Below, one piece after another: positions 31,860 to 42,912 of a stretch of DNA of 64,000 bases. The position numbers and the translations under genes were made by a program. The notes beneath the pieces are model-generated. The model did no database searches, was not told where the DNA came from, and saw nothing but the letters and a program-made list of their open reading frames with translations. Origin of the DNA: Vicia villosa (taxonomy: Eukaryota > Streptophyta > Magnoliopsida > Fabales > Fabaceae); the NCBI RefSeq assembly GCF_029867415.1, contig NC_081183.1, positions 64,430,336 through 64,494,335 on the forward strand. The letters are read 5' to 3'. Numbering within the stretch: position 1 is the stretch's first letter; each line of letters starts with the position of its first letter.

Positions 31860-33538
31860 CTTGCTGCCTCATACAATGATCTATGTGTCAAGAGTACCGA
31901 AGTGTGTAATATTAGGGAGAAGCAAAAGAAAATTATAGAAAAGTTGGAAGTCGAGAAGAAAGAACCCCTAGCAACCATATCTCATCTCAATAGTGAAGTC
32001 AACACACTCAACTTCAAACTAGATCAGATGTCAAGATCAATCAGAATGATGAAAAATGGGACTGACTCCCTGGAAAAGATTATGGAACTTGGACAGGAAG
32101 TAGGGAATATGTCTGGATTAAGATTTATGAATAAACCTGAACCCAATCTATAATGCAAAAGCTCAGAACCTGAAGCTCACCATGTCAACCAGATGTCAGC
32201 ATCGATGTCACGACATCAAGAAAAGAGAAACTGGAACCAAATAAAGAAGAAATTTCAAAGATGGAGATGCCACTACTGTGGAAGGTTTGGTCACCTAAAA
32301 CCGTTCTGCTACAAACTATTTGGTTACCCCTATCAAACAGCTCAGGACAATCTCAAGCAGCATAACCCTATCAAGAAACAACAATAGGTTGCCAAAGTTT
32401 TTGCCTTGATTGCTCACACCTCCTTGAGGGTGTCAACCCAAGGAGACTGGTATTTTGATAGTGAATGTTCAAAACACATGACGGGAATGAAGAACTTGTT
32501 AGAAGAGATCAACCCGCATTCCACTAGCTATGTAACTTTTGGTGATGGAGCCAGAGGAGAGATCAAAGGGGTAGGAAAACTAGAACATTCAGGAGCCCTT
32601 CAACTAGATAGTGTTCTGCTAGTCAAAGGACTGGCTGCAAACTTGATCAGCATCAGTCAACTGTGTGATCAAGGACTAAGAGTCAGATTTACCAAAGATG
32701 AATGTGTAGTCACTAATGAAGAAAATGTAGAGGTCATGAAAGGAGTTAGATCCAAAGATAACTGTTACTTGTGGGAAACCAAAACAGCAAGTAATTCATC
32801 TATATGCTCCATGGCAAAAGAAGAAAAAGATGTGAGGTGGTGGCATCAAAAACTGGGCCATCTACATCTGAGAGGAATGAAAAAGATCATAAACAAGGAA
32901 GCTGTGAGAGGAATTCCAAAACTACAGATTAATGAAGGTAAAGTGTGCGGAGAATGTCAGGCTGGCAAGCAAACCAGGACTTCTCATCCAAAGATTAATC
33001 AACTCACTACTTCCAAAACTTTGGAACTATTGCATATGGATCTAATGGGACTAATGCAAGTGGAAAGTCTTGGAGGGAAAAGGTATGCATATGTGGTGGT
33101 TGATAATTACTCCAGATACACATGGATAAGCCTCATTAGATAAAAGTCAGATGTGTTTGAGGTGTTTAAAGATCTCTGCACTAGACTGCAAAGAGAAAAG
33201 GAAAGTGCTGTCATCAGAATCAGGAGTGATCATGGAAAGTAATTTGAGAATGCCAAATTTGCTGAATTCTGCTCAACCGAAGGAATCAGTCATGAATTTT
33301 CTTCTCCTATTACACCCAAACAAAATGGTGTAGTATAAAGGAAAAACATGACTATACAAGAATCACCCAAAGCAATGATTCACGCAAAGAAGCTACCTAT
33401 GTACTTTTGGGCTGAGGCTATGAACACAACCTGCTATGTCCATAATAGAGTAACATTGAGAAAAGGAACCTCCTCTATGCTTTATGAACTCTATAGAGGT
33501 AAGACACCAATTGTCAAGTACTTTCATGTGTTTGGTAG
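31860..33538 (+). pseudogene. pol: Decayed gag-protease-integrase of element F, continued
   Basis: One frame picks up after E. It has a coiled coil (EKQKKIIEKLEVEKKE), a second knuckle, CHYCGRFGHLKPFC (about 32268-32309), protease around WYFDSECSKHMTG (about 32450), then the integrase zinc finger (HQKLGHLHLRGM ... CGECQAGK) and the core start ELLHMDLMG. Damage: stops at 32151, 32385, 33141, about 33240 and about 33336. The protease DSG is DSE. The stop near 33336 stands at the position of the catalytic Glu of the integrase D,D,E triad. The coding DNA ends at 33538, in the stretch after the integrase core, where the LTR of D begins. RT is not present. Both broken ends are insertion boundaries, not random truncation. 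Confidence 0.8.
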
Positions 33539-34723
33539 TGTCATAACCCAAAATTTGCCCTCTTATATTCAATCAAAGGTTCCTCAATTTCCCAAGAGCA
33601 CTCAGGGTTCCATCAGACAAAGCTCCTCCTAATACAGGATCTCCAAGACTAGGGTTTGCATTTTATCAAAGGAGTTTGAAACTCGAAGGCCTCAAATGGA
33701 CCTCAAGGTATCTCATATGCCTCAGAGCATCTCTAGGCCAATTTTCAAGCTTTGGATCACAAGATTGTTCAGTCAATGGTTCAGATGATCAATAATCAAC
33801 TATGTTGACCTAAAAGTCAACTGTAGTCAAAATACAGTCAAAGTTCAAGGCTTTTGGTCAACATCAAGTATTTGAGGTTATATACATCATTTGATCAAAG
33901 TTTGATCATGATTCATTAATAAAAACTCAGAAATGAACAAAATCAAAAGTTCAAATTAGGGTTTTTTTAACTAAAAAGTCAACTGAACTTTAACTGGCCA
34001 TAACTTTCACATGGAGTATCAAAAATTTCCCAACCAAAGCCTATTCTGAAAGAAATTGGGTTCTCTACAACTTTGTCTCTCACATGCCAATGCCATAAAT
34101 AATTCATTCAAGAGATATAGTCCAAAAGATTATAGGTCCTTTTCAAAGGTCAACCAAAAGCAGTTTTTTGTCAAAGGCCATATCATTAAGATAAAATCTC
34201 CAAATGAAAATTATGTTCCAAAGTGGCTTGTAGAGGACATCTTGAGCTTTCTAAAAAGTCCTAGAATGCATTCATATGATCAAAATTGAGGTAGATATGA
34301 TGTGCACAAGTTAGTCGAATTCTAAGAAATGCATGACATCCTAATGGGTAAATTTCAAAATTTTGGATTGGTGGGCCTAACTTTTGGACTTCAAACATGT
34401 ATATGGGCTAAATAAAAACCTTTAAATCATTTATTTTATTTTTATAACATTTTTTTTATATTTATTTGAATTTTATTCATTTAAATATTAAATAAATTAA
34501 GTAAAATATGAAATAAATTGATTTAAATCATAAAATGCATTTTTGAATCATGGCAAGCAATCCAAATATCAGATATTGGATGGAAAATTCGTGGAAGCAT
34601 GATTGGGATGATTGAAATAAGATTTGAGCAAAAAAAAGCAAGATCGGAATTTGATTTTGAATCAATTAATTATCATTCCAATCATTGATTCCTTTCCTTT
34701 TATGTTAACCTAAACAAGCTGCT

Positions 34724-34730
34724 ATATAAA
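34724..34730 (+). promoter_or_regulatory. TATA box of LTR type 2
   Basis: TATATAA, with the related TATATATAC at about 44099-44107 in the second LTR of this type at the corresponding place. Confidence 0.6.
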
Positions 34731-35143
34731 CATAATTATCACAAGCATGGAGGGGGGAATGAGGACGAAATTGCAGCCTCCAATAACCTTGAAGAAGCTA
34801 AAAAAATCTGTACCATATAAGCAACTAGCAGTCAAGGTTTTGAATCAAATTAGGCCAAATAGCTGGTACAATCGTTCTCAGGGTGTTGATTCTAACCGAA
34901 CCATGGCTTTTATTTGCATTTATCCTGGCTTGTGTGATTTTTGAAGGTTGCAGGACTTGTCCTACAGAGGTTGTCCGTAGGCAAAGGGTGGTGTCTAAAA
35001 CAACGGGTGAATGGGGAAGATGAAGGTGTGGCGACGTTCTATTGGTCCAATTCCAATCCAGGATACACGCGCGTGTTTTTCCATTAGGTGTTCTGTTTCC
35101 ATACATTAGGTCATGATCTGGATCAATCTACAAGAAATGCAAT

Positions 35144-35224
35144 TGGCACAGATGGTAAACGTGGTTCTTTGGTAACCAGCAGGGCGCTAGTTCGATTCAG
35201 CCAAGGGCCAGGTTCCCATTTTTT
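35144..35224 (+). other. tRNA-like module inside the LTR of D
   Basis: TGGCACAGATGG (35144-35155) fits an RNA polymerase III A box. AGTTCGATTCAG (35189-35200) fits a B box. The spacing is tRNA-like, and a run of T follows at about 35219. The same kind of module, diverged, lies at the matching place in the other LTR (44790-44860). It cannot be folded into a clean cloverleaf by eye, so it is not called a tRNA gene; a tRNA- or SINE-derived insert is more likely. Confidence 0.5.
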
Positions 35225-36332
35225 TATTTCCTTTTTACATGTTCTTCATAATTTTCTCTTTTATTTGTTAGTTACTAGTTAATTTAACCATCACCTAGAT
35301 TGATTAACTAGGTCACTAGTCCAATTACCAAGAAAATTAGGATTAATAAATTTAAGTAACTAATTTAGGATACATGATTTAAATTTAATTTAATATTAAA
35401 ATAATTTAATTTAGGAATAATTTTAATTTGGTTAATTAGGTGATTAATATAATTTAGGTTAACAATTAACTTAAAATTGGATCAATAGTATAATTTAGTA
35501 TCCTTCATTAATTTATTAATCGTTTCGATCGAATTAATCGGTCTCGATGGTTGATAATTAATTATTTAATTAATTATTAAATTCAAATAGGGTTTTATTT
35601 TGCTAAAAGGTTTTAACCATTCTATTGGTTACGATGATTATCATTTCTTTTATATCAATTTGTTACTATTTTAAATCAAATCTATTGATTATGAAGAGTA
35701 ACGATAAATTAATAGTTTAATTTTAAAATACATTCAATTTGTTAATAGTGATAATCGAATCCATCGATTAAAATGATTAGCAATTCTTATTAATCTGTTA
35801 ATTATGGTGATTAAATATATTGATCATCGCGATTAATAGAACATAATAAAATCAGGGTTGTACGCCATTTAAAACACATCAAACCACAAAACTGTGGATT
35901 TTCAAAACTGCGATAAGGTAATTCAAAATTCCTTGCAAACTTCGAATTTCAAAACTACGATAAGCTAATTCAAAATACCTTCAAACAACCTCATACTATT
36001 TCTAAGGCGTACAACCCTGCCCCCGGACTACGTAGACTCTGATCCTCCATAAGGAGGTACGTAGGCATTTGGATAACCAAGGCGAGTCCCCCTCCCCAAT
36101 ATCTCACTTTTCACCTTATTTATTTTCTTAGCTATGAAACCTTAATATTTAGCCATAAACCTTTGCCTTAAACTCAAAACCTTAGGAAAGGGTTAAGGGT
36201 GCCTAACACCTTCCCTTGACCCGAATATAATAACTTACCCCGAATCTCTTAACTGCGTTGGGTTTCCTATTCGCCCTGGTAGAATAGGTGGAGACTCTAA
36301 AATTCTTTAATTTTTAGGGCAGGTTGTACAGC

Positions 36333-36350
36333 TGGCGACTCTACTGGGGA
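36333..36350 (+). promoter_or_regulatory. Primer binding site of element D
   Basis: TGGCGACTCTACTGGGGA, two bases after the LTR end, the same design as in element A. Confidence 0.8.
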
Positions 36351-38639
36351 TAACTTTTAAGGGTGATTTATTATGCTCCTAGGTTTTGGCAGGGTTTAGG
36401 TTTGTGGTTAATTATTTAGGTTTTTGGTTAATTATCAGGGTTTGGCTAATTTGACAGGGTTAGGGTTTTGGATTAGGACTTAGGTTTTTTTTCTTTTCTT
36501 TTTATATTTAAATTTTTAAATTTTTATTTACTTATTTACAATTTCATTTATTTACAGCAATATTTGTTTATTTGGAATATTTGTTGTTTTATTGTACTTT
36601 GGGCTATATATAAATTATGGTTAAAACATAAGTGTGGGAATTATCCTTAAGACCAGGGGGGACTTGCATCGCCTACGAGTCTTATTGATAGTTCCACTCA
36701 GAGTGGGTTGAATATCCGAAAATGTCCAAAACGAGGCTGGACTTTGTTGAGAGCAGGACTTGGTATTTGGCTAATCTCTCTGAGAACCTACCCCTAAAAC
36801 TCGAACCTCATGGACACATGAGTTGTTCTAAAATCCAAAGAGACAAAAAGTCTCGGAGGGTACGGACCGCCCTATGAGACCTTCTAGAACATACCAATGG
36901 GAAGGGTAAACCCCCTAAGCCGTCATGCCGAACCTATAAACTTAGGGCTTTTGTGCTTAGGTGCTTACTATATGTTTGCGATTTATATACTACGAATATT
37001 TGCGTTTTAATTTTGCAGGTCTTTCTACGCGTTCCCTAGCCTGTAGGGATCCTATTTCCAAGATCATGTCCTTCCCACGAAGGACATCTCCATTTATGCA
37101 CGTCAATTGGTCTCTCTATGGCCATGAGATCTAGTGGCTGTCTTGAACAGTCACCCTGGGCCTACATCTACGCACTCCCTAGCCGGTAGGGATTCTACTT
37201 CTAAGGTCGCATTCTTCGTATGAGGGGAAACTTAGTTAGCATACATCGATTAACTTCTCGATGGCCATGAGATCTAGTGACTGTCTTGAACGGTCACCCC
37301 ATGCTTGCTCTTGTGCCCCCCCTAATTTGTAGGGTTTAGATTTCCATTTATGCATCTTTCATACCTAGCCTGTAGGGATTTCGCTTCGTCCAGTATTATC
37401 CCTAAATAGGTTGTGTTCCGCATAGAGAACCTTCCCACGAGGGACAACTTCAATGGTACACGTCAAACGGCCTCCCGATGGCCATGAGATTTGGTGACTG
37501 TCTTGAACGGTCACCAGCTGCTACCTTCTGCGTACTCCCTAATCTAAGGGATTTCTATTGGCGTGTCATAACATCTAGCTTGTAAGGATTTCACTAGGGT
37601 CTAATGTCACCTCAAAATCCGAATTGTTTATCCTTAGGATTATATGTCGCACGTCTGCATTGCATATAAGGATTCATAGCGTACACAAAAAAAGTAGTCT
37701 CTTGCATACGCATGCATTTGCATTTTCATGCATTCATACATTTACATTTGCATTCATACATTCTCCCGTATCCGTACTTATTGTGCTAGCCGATTTCCCG
37801 GGACTCCCGAAGAAAATCAAAAGGATCATAAACTATGGAGAAAGGAGGATAAATTATTGGGAATGAGCTTGGTCTTACCAAGAAAAAAAGGATGCCTTTC
37901 ACCATGCCAGTTACATGTCCATGCCTTTTCATAACAGGATTGTAAATACAACGAAGGTTATCATCGAGCAAGGATTAGTTCAACAAAGAGGTTCCACCAT
38001 AGATTCACTCAAGAGGTATCTGGTCATAAAGGGGTTCATCTTAGAACATAGCAAGGCTTACAAAGACGCTCTGCTATAACTTGGGGGGGCAAGGGTCAGT
38101 CCAACTAGGGCAATACCCTGAACGAAGATGCATATTTACGATGGAGGGAAGGCGACATATGTTAACTCCCTTCCAAGAGGAAAAAAGGTCATAGGTTTCT
38201 TTATCAATATACAAACTCTGAAGGTTGCGAACGGTGTGATACTACCCTTAGAAAAAGCAAAAGAGGTTCAGTCAAAGGAAACTCATGAAGTTACGAAATG
38301 ACGAAAAGCCACCGCTAACAATTTATTCCCGAAAGTTTTGACGTGCCCAAGGAGAATTCGAGGTTACCCTTTACTTCTACAAGTCCAGGAACTAAGGAGT
38401 AAAACAAGGTCAACGGATTTACAAAGGAGATTGTCCCTAGGATCAATAGGTTTTGTCATGCTCAGAATTTCAACCCCTACGATCGCTAAGTGTTACTCAG
38501 GATAAAAGTTGTACCTTTGGATTAACAATTCTAATGGGATAACCATGCAGGTTTTGGAGTCAATTCATTCGCTCACTACTACGACTTTCCATTCGCACGC
38601 TTCTATTCTATTTTCAATTGCAAGTTTCGGATTATTAAC
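36351..38639 (+). other. Leader region of element D
   Basis: Non-coding as far as I can see. 37020-37560 holds three diverged direct units: GGCCATGAGATCTAGTG followed by ACTGTCTTGAACGGTCACC at about 37119, 37262 and 37479, each preceded by CCCTAGCCTGTAGGGAT-like sequence. 37780-38600 shows short open frames but nothing that matches gag. GCATTTGCATTTTCATGCA-like repeats lie at 37710-37760. Confidence 0.55.
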
Positions 38640-40232
38640 AAACATAAAGGAGAATGACGAATACAAATAATTAAATCTCGCTAAACGTATGCTTTCAAGG
38701 TAAGACCGAGCCGACGATGTACATGCATTGTTTAAATTCCTAAATAGTAGATATATAAGGATGTTAATCCCTCGTCACCCCCTCGAGCCAGGAGTTGGAG
38801 ATTGTTTCTACTTTTCAAATAAACCTTGATTTCAACCAGGGGCAGGGTAGATTTTGATTAATTCAATGGTGTATTTGGTTGTCAAGAGAATCAGCCAATC
38901 CAAGCAAGGGTTCAAGCAAAGGGTCAAGCAAAGGTCGAAGCAAAGGTTCAAGCATAAGGATCAAGCAAAGGTTTAAGCACATCTTCTTCCTCGCATTCAT
39001 CAAAAAAAATGAGGAAGCAATAAAAACAATACTCATAACTTCTTCCTCAATACATCATCGAGGGCGTATCAAAGTTAAAGCTTACAAATCAAGGTCAACA
39101 TGGCAGTCACAACATTCAATATCCAAGGATCAATATTTCAAAAGGAGCATTCAAAAAAAAAGGAGGAAAACGTCAGCTAAGTCAAAATGGAAAATTCCAT
39201 GAGAGAAAACAAAATGACTTAGGCAAAAATTAGGGCATCCCGATGGATCAAATTCAAAGGAATTGGCACATGCAAAAATAAGGGATAGAAAAGAAACAAA
39301 GGCGAAATACAAAGGATAATCTTGTGAATGCTTAATCATCGAAGCTTCCCATCAATGCTTGGATTTCTACAACATTTTTCATCCGTGCTTGGATCTCTAC
39401 TAAGGCTTCTGCTCAACATCAAAACTGAAACGATTCTCTTACATACAAAGCACATTCATTGGATTAGGCGAATTTTTATGATTGGGAGAACATCAAGGAG
39501 AAAAGGGTGGGTTAAATAAAATTTCGAGCCTTATATCCGTTGTTTCTTGAACCATGAACCAGGCCAAGTTACAACATTCAAAAGCCTAATTGAGGCAAGG
39601 TTAACTAAGAAAGGATATCAAGCAGGATTTTGTTATACCGACTCCTAGGGTTGTTAAAAATGTTCCTAACAATTGCGCTTCTTCAAGAATTCATTTCTAA
39701 TCATCCCGTCCTAATTCATAATGGAATTTGATTTCAAAAACTTGCATACACATAGCATTGGAGTTAAGTCTCAAAGGGTACAACGTCATCTACGAATATA
39801 CACTTAGCATCAAGGAGATCTTGAAATGGGTTAATCAAGGGCGATCACTTCTAGTAAAGACTCTTGAATGGGGAAACCACGTCCAGAGGGTTCTCCTAAA
39901 TAGGGGCAAAAATTTCAAGGATTACAGGGGCATACGATCAAAGATCCCATTAACTAGGGGAATTCATCTTAAGGTACAATCGACTTGGGTCACATCTCGA
40001 AGCAATAACAATCAGGGGCATGTCAAACATGGGAGAAATTTCAAGTGGATAGAACACTATGGATATCCCTCCATATCCTGGAGATCAAGGGCATGCCCTC
40101 CAATCTAAACGTCGAAGCATATGACAAGGTTATTTCGAGGGGCACTTCCTTCACGGCTTGGAGATCAGAGGCATCTTTTTCCACGAAAATATTGGGGCAG
40201 TGGATATCAAATCCATAGGGCGAACAATTCGA
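38640..40232 (+). other. 3'-UTR-like region of D, homologous to elements A and B
   Basis: Reverse-complement homology to 16630-15640 of B is clear at CCAGGGGCAGGGTAGA (about 38836), the TGAACCAGGCCAAGTTACAAC block (near 39550) and AAAGGAGAATGACGAATAC (about 38648). A run of GGTTCAAGCAAAGGTCGAAG-type units occurs at 38905-38965. No gene. Confidence 0.65.
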
Positions 40233-40560
40233 AAGGTTAAAGGCGTGAAGAACCTCAAAAGGTTAAAGGTGTGGAGAACCTCAAAAGGTTAAAGGTGTGA
40301 AGAAACCCAAAAGGCTAAAGGTGTGGAGAACCTCAAAAGGTTAAAGGTGTAAAGAACCTCAAAAGGTTAAAGGTGTGGAGAACCTCAAAAGGTTAAAAGT
40401 ATGGAGAACCTCAAAAGGCCAAAGGTGTGGAGAATAATTCAAAAGGTTAAAAGGATGAAGAACTTCAAAAGGCTAAAAGTGGAGAATTTCAAAAAGGCTA
40501 AAGGTGTGGAGAATCTCCAAAGGTTAAAGGTGCAAATTATAAAAGGTTAAAGATATGGAG
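40233..40560 (+). repeat. Tandem array, 26-bp unit, about 12 copies
   Basis: GGTTAAAGGTGTGGAGAACC followed by TCAAAA recurs every 26 bp (for example at 40261 and 40287), becoming irregular toward the right end. Confidence 0.8.
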
Positions 40561-41209
40561 AACTTCGAAAAATCAAAAGCGTGGAGTAATTCAAAAGGTC
40601 AAACCGGAGCAAGGCGCACAGCAAAAGGAAAAGGCATTCTCACACTTTACAACATCCAACAAATCTTTCTCCTAACTATGATCTTCAAAATTCAAAAGCA
40701 GGTATTGGGAAGTCGTGCTAGCATCCAACAAACTTACAACATTAGCAAGCTGTATACTCTTTGGTAATCAACGACCAATCATTGGAGCGTCATACATAAG
40801 TCACACATTGGTTAATACATCACATCTCCTACATCGAAACGCCTAGACAATTCAAAAGGATAAAGGGTACCAAGGGATTGGTTCAGGACCTAATGGTCCA
40901 GAAGGAGACTGAAACTTGAAGTTCCGCTCCTACGCATAAGCATTACTAGTCATTATAAGCATAGTCGCTGCATGGTTTAAACAAATTCAATGGATTATAA
41001 GGAGATAAAATCCGGGGATCATTATATTAGCATTCGCATTAGTATACACATACTAACTAGCCTGCACATATAGGCATTTATCTATATAGGTGACATTTAC
41101 ATTACACATACATACGGTTCATACGTCGCATTGTACCAACAACAGGATCACATGCATACATATAGTCCATATGCATTTACAAAACAATCTTTTACACAGG
41201 TGATCTTGC
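40561..41209 (+). other. Non-coding spacer between the D arrays
   Basis: No gene. It contains short CATATA/CATACA-rich stretches at 41030-41200. Confidence 0.5.
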
Positions 41210-42115
41210 TAGCACTATAGCAAGTAAATCTCTTATACAGGCACACTTGTCAGAACCAGGCAGGTAATTCCTTGGGTGCAGGTAAGTTTGTAAGAACTAT
41301 AGCAAATGATTCCTTTTGGTGCAGGTAAGCTTGTCAGAACTATGGAAAGTGATCCTTATTGGTGCAGATAAGTTTGCTAGAACTATAGCAAATGACTCCT
41401 TTGGCGCAGGCAATCCTGTCATAACCATGGCAGGTGAATCCTATTGGCGCAGGTAAGTTTGCTAGAACTATAGAAAATAATTCCTATTGGTGCAGGTAAG
41501 CTTGTCAGAACCATAGAAAGTAATCCCTATTGGTGCAGGTAAGCTTGTCAGACCCAGGGCAAGTGATCCCTATTGGTGCAGGTAAGTTTGCTAGAACTAT
41601 AGCAAATAATCCCTATTGGTGCAGGTAAGCTTGTCAGAACCATGGCAAGTGATCCCTATTGGTGCAGGTAAGCTTGTTAGAACCATGGCAAGTGATCCCT
41701 ATTCGTGCAGGTAAGCTTGTCAGAACCATGGAAAGTGATCCCTATTGGTGCAGGTAAGCTTTTCAGAACTATGGCAAGTGATCCCTATTGGTGCAAGTAA
41801 GCTTGTCAGAACCATGGCAGGTGATCCCTATTGGTGAAGGTAAGCTTGTCAGAACTATGGCAAGTGATTCCTTTGGTGCAGGTAAGCTTGCTAGAACCAT
41901 AGCAAGTGACTCCTTTACGCAGGTAAACTTGTTAGAACTATAACAAGTGATTCCTCTCTCATCCAAGATAACTACGAAGACTTACTAGAACTATAGTAAG
42001 TGGGTTACACCAACTGCGAAGTCTTACCAGAACTATAGTAAGTGGGTTACACAAAACTGCGAAGACTTACTAGAACTATAGTAACTGGGTTATTTACAAA
42101 CTGCGAAAGCTTGCT
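41210..42115 (+). repeat. Tandem array, 43-bp unit, about 17 copies plus a variant block
   Basis: The core TATTGGTGCAGGTAAGCTTG followed by TCAGAACCATGGCAAGTGATCCC repeats every 43 bp (for example TTGGT at 41616 and 41659). From about 41960 the unit changes to GAAGACTTACTAGAACTATA with GTAAGTGGGTTACAC. Copies vary by a few bases each. Minus-strand open frames through it are artefacts. Confidence 0.85.
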
Positions 42116-42912
42116 AGCACTATAGCAAGTTAATTATCTTCTACACAACAAATGGCGAACCCTCGCTATTGCTAGCTACATTTAGTCATCACGTTAGTCC
42201 CTCGGCTGTGATCTCCTTCAAATCTTCTCGCTAATTAATATCATCTCCGGCAGCAAATAGGGATTTATTTTCTCTGATCACAGATTATTATACGGAGTAA
42301 CTAATGCGCTTCAACCACATAGTGGTGTCCATACATCTCTCGTCCTTTCCAGGAACTTTGGTGTAGGTAAGCTGGCGTGGCAAGTGAACTAGTTTACAAA
42401 GGGTTCTACAAAGGGTTTTGCAAAATGGTTTTACCAAGGGTTCCTCAATTGGGTTTATTCATCACGTTAGTCCCTCGGCAGTGATCTTATTCAAAACTAC
42501 AAAGGGTTTTACAAGGGGTTTTACAAAAGGGTTTTACGACAAGGTTCTACAAAGGGTTTTACGAAAGGATCTACAAAGGGTTTTACAAAGGGTTCCTCAA
42601 TTGGGTTTATTCATCATGTTAGTCCCTCGACAGTGATCTCCTTTAAGACTACAAAGGGTTTTACAAATGGTTTTACAAAAGGGTTTTACGATAAGGATCT
42701 ACAAAGGGTTTTACAATAGGGTTTTTTTCAAAGGGTTCTTCAATTGGGTTTATTCATCACGTTAGTCCCTCGGCAGTGATCTTCTTCAAAACTTCACCAG
42801 TAACAAACAAAGGTTTTATTTTTCTTTTCCAAAGTTATTAACATATTTCAACTAACAAAACTAATAGTCATGCATCATTCAATTACATACCTCATTCATA
42901 CATAGTGCATAT
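42116..42912 (+). repeat. Degenerate composite repeats before the second type-2 LTR
   Basis: TACAAAGGGTTTTAC units of 15-22 bp are grouped into three larger blocks. Each block ends in TTGGGTTTATTCATCACG followed by TTAGTCCCTCGGCAGTGATC (about 42450, 42600 and 42745). This makes a two-level repeat of about 150 bp. The last 130 bp are non-repetitive and lack a purine tract next to the LTR at 42913. Confidence 0.7.

Larger units (their letters stand above)
20843..33538 (+). mobile_element. Element F: decayed Sirevirus-like Ty1/copia, interrupted by E and truncated by D
   Basis: Plus-strand order: LTR (20843-21694, start inferred), a duplicated LTR end with PBS, gag (22028 on), element E inserted at 23125-31859, the rest of gag with a second zinc knuckle, protease, and integrase up to 33538, where element D begins. 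RT, RNase H and the 3' LTR are not in the window. The gag-protease-integrase order is that of Ty1/copia. The two Cys-His knuckles and the TGGCATCAGAGC primer site fit the SIRE/Maximus group. One frame runs the whole way with several stops. Confidence 0.8.
33539..36330 (+). mobile_element. 5' LTR of element D, type 2, 2.8 kb
   Basis: Starts TGTCATAACCCAAAATTTGC and ends GGTTGTACA, followed by GC and the PBS. TATATAA at 34724-34730 gives a U3 of about 1.2 kb. It aligns by eye with 42913-46018 from end to end (for example GGAGTTTGAA, the TTGATCATGATTCATTAATAA block, and the GGTACGTAGGCA block near 36055). A tRNA-like insert lies at 35144-35212. The small open frames are not supported. Confidence 0.85.
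33539..42912 (+). mobile_element. Element D: Ogre-related element without recognisable gag or pol
   Basis: 5' LTR 33539-36330, PBS 36333-36350, leader with degenerate repeats, then from about 38640 a region homologous (in opposite orientation) to the 3' UTR of B, followed by two kinds of tandem array. Scans of all frames gave no gag, protease, RT, RNase H or integrase motif. The next LTR (42913) is of the same type, but no polypurine tract precedes it, so it may be D's 3' LTR or a second insertion. The element cut into integrase of F; GGTAG (33534-33538) should recur at its true right end, which I did not find. Confidence 0.65.

Noticed and set aside
33151..33333. Separate 60-codon ORF between integrase pieces of F
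   Set aside because: It is in another frame; the true integrase frame continues through this stretch with two stop codons.
34747..35106. Host-like short ORFs downstream of a TATA box in the LTR of D
   Set aside because: They lie in R-U5 of a retrotransposon, are not conserved in frame in the second LTR copy, and show no domain.
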